From the NCBI GenBank assembly GCA_964276235.1, contig CAXYEK010000001.1:372001-436000 (forward strand): a stretch of DNA of 64,000 nucleotides, written 5' to 3'. The notes beneath the pieces were generated by a model, which worked only from the letters and a program-made list of their open reading frames with translations, had not been told where the DNA came from and made no database searches. Positions 60,953-64,000 of this stretch are shown here, piece after piece. Position 1 is the stretch's first letter. Each line of letters starts with the position of its first letter. The position numbers and the translations under genes are program-made. Source of the stretch: SCGC-AAA076-P13 sp964276235 (GTDB taxonomy: Bacteria > Pseudomonadota > Gammaproteobacteria > Magnimaribacterales > D2472).

Positions 60953-63900
60953 ATGAAATTTATTGAACTCTTAATTGAAAGACCAAGGATTTTATTTCTT
61001 ACCTTATCTTTTATTCTGCTTGCAGGCATTTCATCTGTTTTATCTGTGCCTGTTCAAGAGAATCCTGAGCTAGCTGAGAGATGGGGTGGCGTTCGCATTT
61101 TTTATTCTGGTGCTTCTCCACAAAGAATTGAAACAGAAGTGATAAATGGTCTTGAATTAAAACTTAGAGAATTAGTAGAAATTGATGATATAGAGTCAGT
61201 CATTACTCAAGGCTTTGGAACTATTGTTATCGAGCTTGAACAAACAGTACCAGGAGATCTAATCGAACAAACATGGTCTATGGTTCAAAATAAATTAGAT
61301 CAATTTAATGCCCCTCCTGAAGTAGAGATTTTTCTTGATAGAACTAGTGGTCCTCCAATTACTGTTCAATATGCTATTTCCTGGAATGGAGATGGAGAGT
61401 TGCCATTAATAATGATGTCTAGACTGGCAGAACAGTTAAAAAGAAAATTAAGCTTTATAGGATCATCCCACAAAACAGCTATCTTTGGATCTGCTGATGA
61501 AGAAATTATCATTGAAGTAGATTCAGTAAAGATGTCTTCTTTAGGACTTACCTATCAAGATATTGCACGATCTATAAGTTCACTAGACAGTAAGAAATCT
61601 ATCGGTGTTTCTTCTGATAAAAATTCAGAGTTTCTTTATAGACTTAAAGATAACATCCAAAGTATTAAAAAGATTTCTGAAATTCCAATTAAAGTTATCA
61701 ACGGTTCTGAAATAATTCAATTAGAAGATATTGCTAAGATAGAAAAAAGACCAGTTTCACCAGTGGAGGATATTTTTTTATATAACGGAAAAATAACCGT
61801 TTCTGTAGCAGGTACAGGAGCCTTCTCTCAGAGAGTTCATGATTATGTAGCAAGAGCAGAGATTGTAGCTGATGAAGTTAGAGCCTCGTTACCTGAAGAG
61901 ATATCAATAGAACGTATTTATGATGAGTCTTCATATACAACAACAAAGTTTAATGAGCTTATAAAGAGTTTTTCGCTAGCAACATTTTTTGTTCTTAGTC
62001 TTAGCTTATTTTTTCTTGGAATAAGATCAGCAATTATTGTGACCCTAATTCTTCCTTTCTCAATTTGCTTGGTTATGGTTGGTTGCAGATTTATTGGCCT
62101 TCCTCTTCATATGACTTCTATAACTGGAATAATTATCGCGCTTGGTTTACTGATTGATAATGGAATTATTGTAGTTGAGGATTATAAGTTCAGAAGATCA
62201 AAAGGCCTTTCTACTTCTGACTCAATTTCAGAATCCTTACATCAACTTTCAGCTCCATTGGCGGCTGCAACAGCGACTACAGTTTTTTCTTTCCTTCCTA
62301 TAGTCACCGGACAAGGATCAAGTATTGAATTTGTGGGTGGACTAGCTACCACAGTGATATTGTCCATAGTGTCTTCATTATTTTTAGCGCTTTTGATGGT
62401 TCCAGTTCTCATGAGCTATATGGAAAAAATACCTTATTTTAGTAATGTGGACATTCATACAGAAGGCTATAGTAATGAAAAAATTCTTAAGAAATATAGG
62501 GCTTTTTTAAATTGGGCTTTTGCAGTTCCCAAAAGAGCTATATTAATTTCTGTCTCATTGCCACTTTTAGGATTTTTCCTTTTCAACACTCTTCCTAAGG
62601 ACTTCTTTCCAGCTCAAGATAGAGATATGTTTAGAGTGAATATACAACTTCCTAATAATGCATCATCCCAACTAACTCTTGAGAGAGTTAAGTCTATAAG
62701 AGAGGAAATACTTGATAGTGGATTGATAGAGATAGAAAAAGACTATTCCTTTATTGGAAGAAGAAGCCCAAGAGTTTTATTTAATGTTGTAGGAGGAGAG
62801 GAAAAACAGGGATCTAATAATTCTGCTGAATCAGTTTTTTATGCAAAAGATTACTATCAAATGATTAAAAATCTTCCAGAACTGTCAAAAAAATTGGTAA
62901 GAAGCAATCCCGATATATTAATTCTCGTTGATAGTTACACCTCTGGACCACCAGTTTTTTCTGATGTTAGTTTTGTAATTCTTGGAGATGATCCCGAAGT
63001 CTTAAAAATACTTGGAGAAGAGCTCGAATTAATTGTTAGTAATGCTCCAGATATATTCCTTACGAGCTCAGCAACTTCTGATTCTATAACTAATATCGAG
63101 TTTGAACTTGATAGTTCTAATATTTCATTATCAGGTCGTGATACAAAACTTCTAATTGGCGAAATGCTTGCAGCTAATAATGGAATCCTTATTGGCACTA
63201 TGCTAGATTCAAACAAAGAAATACCAATAAGACTTTCAGGCATAGTAAACTCGGAAAACTTAACGGGTAATACGGGTTTTTTAACTATCCCTTCAAAAAA
63301 TGGCTTTGAATATTTGGATAGTTTTGGTTCAAGTTCTTTGACTAGTAAGTCATCTACAATAACGAGAAGGGATAGCCAGAGAAGTAATATTGTACAAGGC
63401 TGGGTTTGGACTGGCACGCTACCATCTGCAACTGAAAAATATCTTAAAGAAGATGTTAATGCTTTTGAATCAAGACTTCCTATCGGGTATACCCTTAAAC
63501 AATTGGGAGAAGCTGAATCTAGAGGAGAGTCCCAAGCTCAGATATATTCATCTGCTCTTATATATTTAGTGCTTATAGTCATTGGTTTAGTGCTAGCGCT
63601 AAATTCATTCAGAGAAACAGGGCTTATCCTTTCTGTTGCTTTATTGTCAGTTGGGCTTTCCTTTGTTGGTTTATTTTTAGGCCAACAAAATTATGGCTTT
63701 ATTGCTACTATCAGCGCAGTAGGCTTAATAGGACTATCAATCAATGATTCAATTATTGTCTTATCTCATATTAAAGAAGAAGCAGAAAAAAAATTAATAA
63801 CCAAAGCTGAATTAGTTGAGGTCGTTATTAGATCTACTAGACACATTATTACCACCTCACTAACAACTCTTGGTGGATTTCTACCTTTAATATTTGCTAG

Positions 63901-64000
63901 CGTTTTCTTTAAACCCTTAGCTTGGGCAATGAGTGTTGGAGTCTTAGGAGCTACTATTACTGCTTTACTTTATATTCCAGCAATGTTTATTGTGATGCGA
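60953..64000 (+). CDS. RND efflux pump permease, 3' end cut by window edge
   Basis: From ATG 60953, 1016 codons stay open to base 64000, so only a small C-terminal part is missing. It has the RND plan of a first helix (about 10-30), large periplasmic loop, helices 2-6, second helix set, second loop and last helices. The proton-relay region in TM4 reads IALGLLIDNGIIVVED (Asp-Asn rather than the Asp-Asp of AcrB), and TM10 includes GLSINDSIIVLSHIKEE. These are features of many non-AcrB RND exporters. Drugs, lipids or metabolites may be the substrate. Confidence 0.92.
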   Translation, partial: MKFIELLIERPRILFLTLSFILLAGISSVLSVPVQENPELAERWGGVRIFYSGASPQRIETEVINGLELKLRELVEIDDIESVITQGFGTIVIELEQTVPGDLIEQTWSMVQNKLDQFNAPPEVEIFLDRTSGPPITVQYAISWNGDGELPLIMMSRLAEQLKRKLSFIGSSHKTAIFGSADEEIIIEVDSVKMSSLGLTYQDIARSISSLDSKKSIGVSSDKNSEFLYRLKDNIQSIKKISEIPIKVINGSEIIQLEDIAKIEKRPVSPVEDIFLYNGKITVSVAGTGAFSQRVHDYVARAEIVADEVRASLPEEISIERIYDESSYTTTKFNELIKSFSLATFFVLSLSLFFLGIRSAIIVTLILPFSICLVMVGCRFIGLPLHMTSITGIIIALGLLIDNGIIVVEDYKFRRSKGLSTSDSISESLHQLSAPLAAATATTVFSFLPIVTGQGSSIEFVGGLATTVILSIVSSLFLALLMVPVLMSYMEKIPYFSNVDIHTEGYSNEKILKKYRAFLNWAFAVPKRAILISVSLPLLGFFLFNTLPKDFFPAQDRDMFRVNIQLPNNASSQLTLERVKSIREEILDSGLIEIEKDYSFIGRRSPRVLFNVVGGEEKQGSNNSAESVFYAKDYYQMIKNLPELSKKLVRSNPDILILVDSYTSGPPVFSDVSFVILGDDPEVLKILGEELELIVSNAPDIFLTSSATSDSITNIEFELDSSNISLSGRDTKLLIGEMLAANNGILIGTMLDSNKEIPIRLSGIVNSENLTGNTGFLTIPSKNGFEYLDSFGSSSLTSKSSTITRRDSQRSNIVQGWVWTGTLPSATEKYLKEDVNAFESRLPIGYTLKQLGEAESRGESQAQIYSSALIYLVLIVIGLVLALNSFRETGLILSVALLSVGLSFVGLFLGQQNYGFIATISAVGLIGLSINDSIIVLSHIKEEAEKKLITKAELVEVVIRSTRHIITTSLTTLGGFLPLIFASVFFKPLAWAMSVGVLGATITALLYIPAMFIVMR

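Noticed and set aside
62935..63417. 160-codon minus-strand open frame
   Set aside because: It lies wholly within the RND permease gene, whose protein is clearly conserved; it is an antisense shadow.

Overview
The window looks like a chromosomal segment of a SAR86-clade marine gammaproteobacterium. The DNA is AT-rich and densely packed, with many 1-20 bp gene overlaps. Gene order around parE/tolC, coaD/mutM, mrdAB and aroQ-accBC is gammaproteobacterial. The proteorhodopsin at 22677-23429 matches, as I remember it, the green-tuned protein of the SAR86 BAC clone EBAC31A08 almost residue for residue. I see no tRNA, rRNA, CRISPR array, IS element or phage structural gene.

Layout. (1) 1-3308: an edge-truncated secreted protein, a MATE exporter, a 30-residue lysine-rich protein and an MHS-type transporter. 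(2) 3311-7205: a thiamine salvage unit made of a thiamine-binding protein, a TPP riboswitch with the ribosome-binding site inside the aptamer, a TonB-dependent receptor, a PnuC-type permease and a thiamine-kinase-like enzyme. (3) 7206-7770: a small protein with an integrase N-terminal-like domain and a C-terminal membrane helix, preceded by six copies of a 10-bp repeat. (4) 8020-18207: NAD-formate dehydrogenase facing a tightly packed ten-gene minus-strand operon (sulfatase, kappa-GST/HCCA isomerase, haloalkane dehalogenase, two GSTs, DUF1330, DUF2855, another GST-like protein, SDR, nitronate monooxygenase), probably an undescribed catabolic pathway. (5) 18317-22606: a two-subunit sodium:solute symporter, an SDR and an acyl-CoA ligase, closed by a strong terminator shared with proteorhodopsin.

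(6) 23594-35813: coaD, mutM, tolC, parE, parC, argD-like aminotransferase, PPi-type phosphofructokinase, mpl and a frameshifted LON-domain gene. (7) 35907-49053: the cell-wall elongation cluster (rsfS, rlmH, mrdA, mrdB, mltB, dacA, dat) converging on an aroQ-accB-accC-leuS-lptE-holA operon. (8) 49128-58301: alpha/beta hydrolase, orphan double ABC ATPase, ilvD, hemB, trxA, rho and convergent rsmD-hemC-hemD. (9) 58380-64000: flavin reductase, DUF4399 protein, a TetR regulator and a divergent RND efflux operon that runs off the right edge.

Two regulatory patterns cut across the window. A 19-bp inverted repeat occurs upstream of tolC and in two copies over the -35 and -10 elements of the RND operon 33 kb away, suggesting that one TetR repressor controls all three parts of the pump. 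Separately, several operon-leading genes (DUF4212, coaD, ilvD, mpl, flavin reductase, argD, the thiamine-binding protein) have a -10-like hexamer only 6-7 nt before the start codon and no Shine-Dalgarno sequence, suggesting leaderless transcripts.
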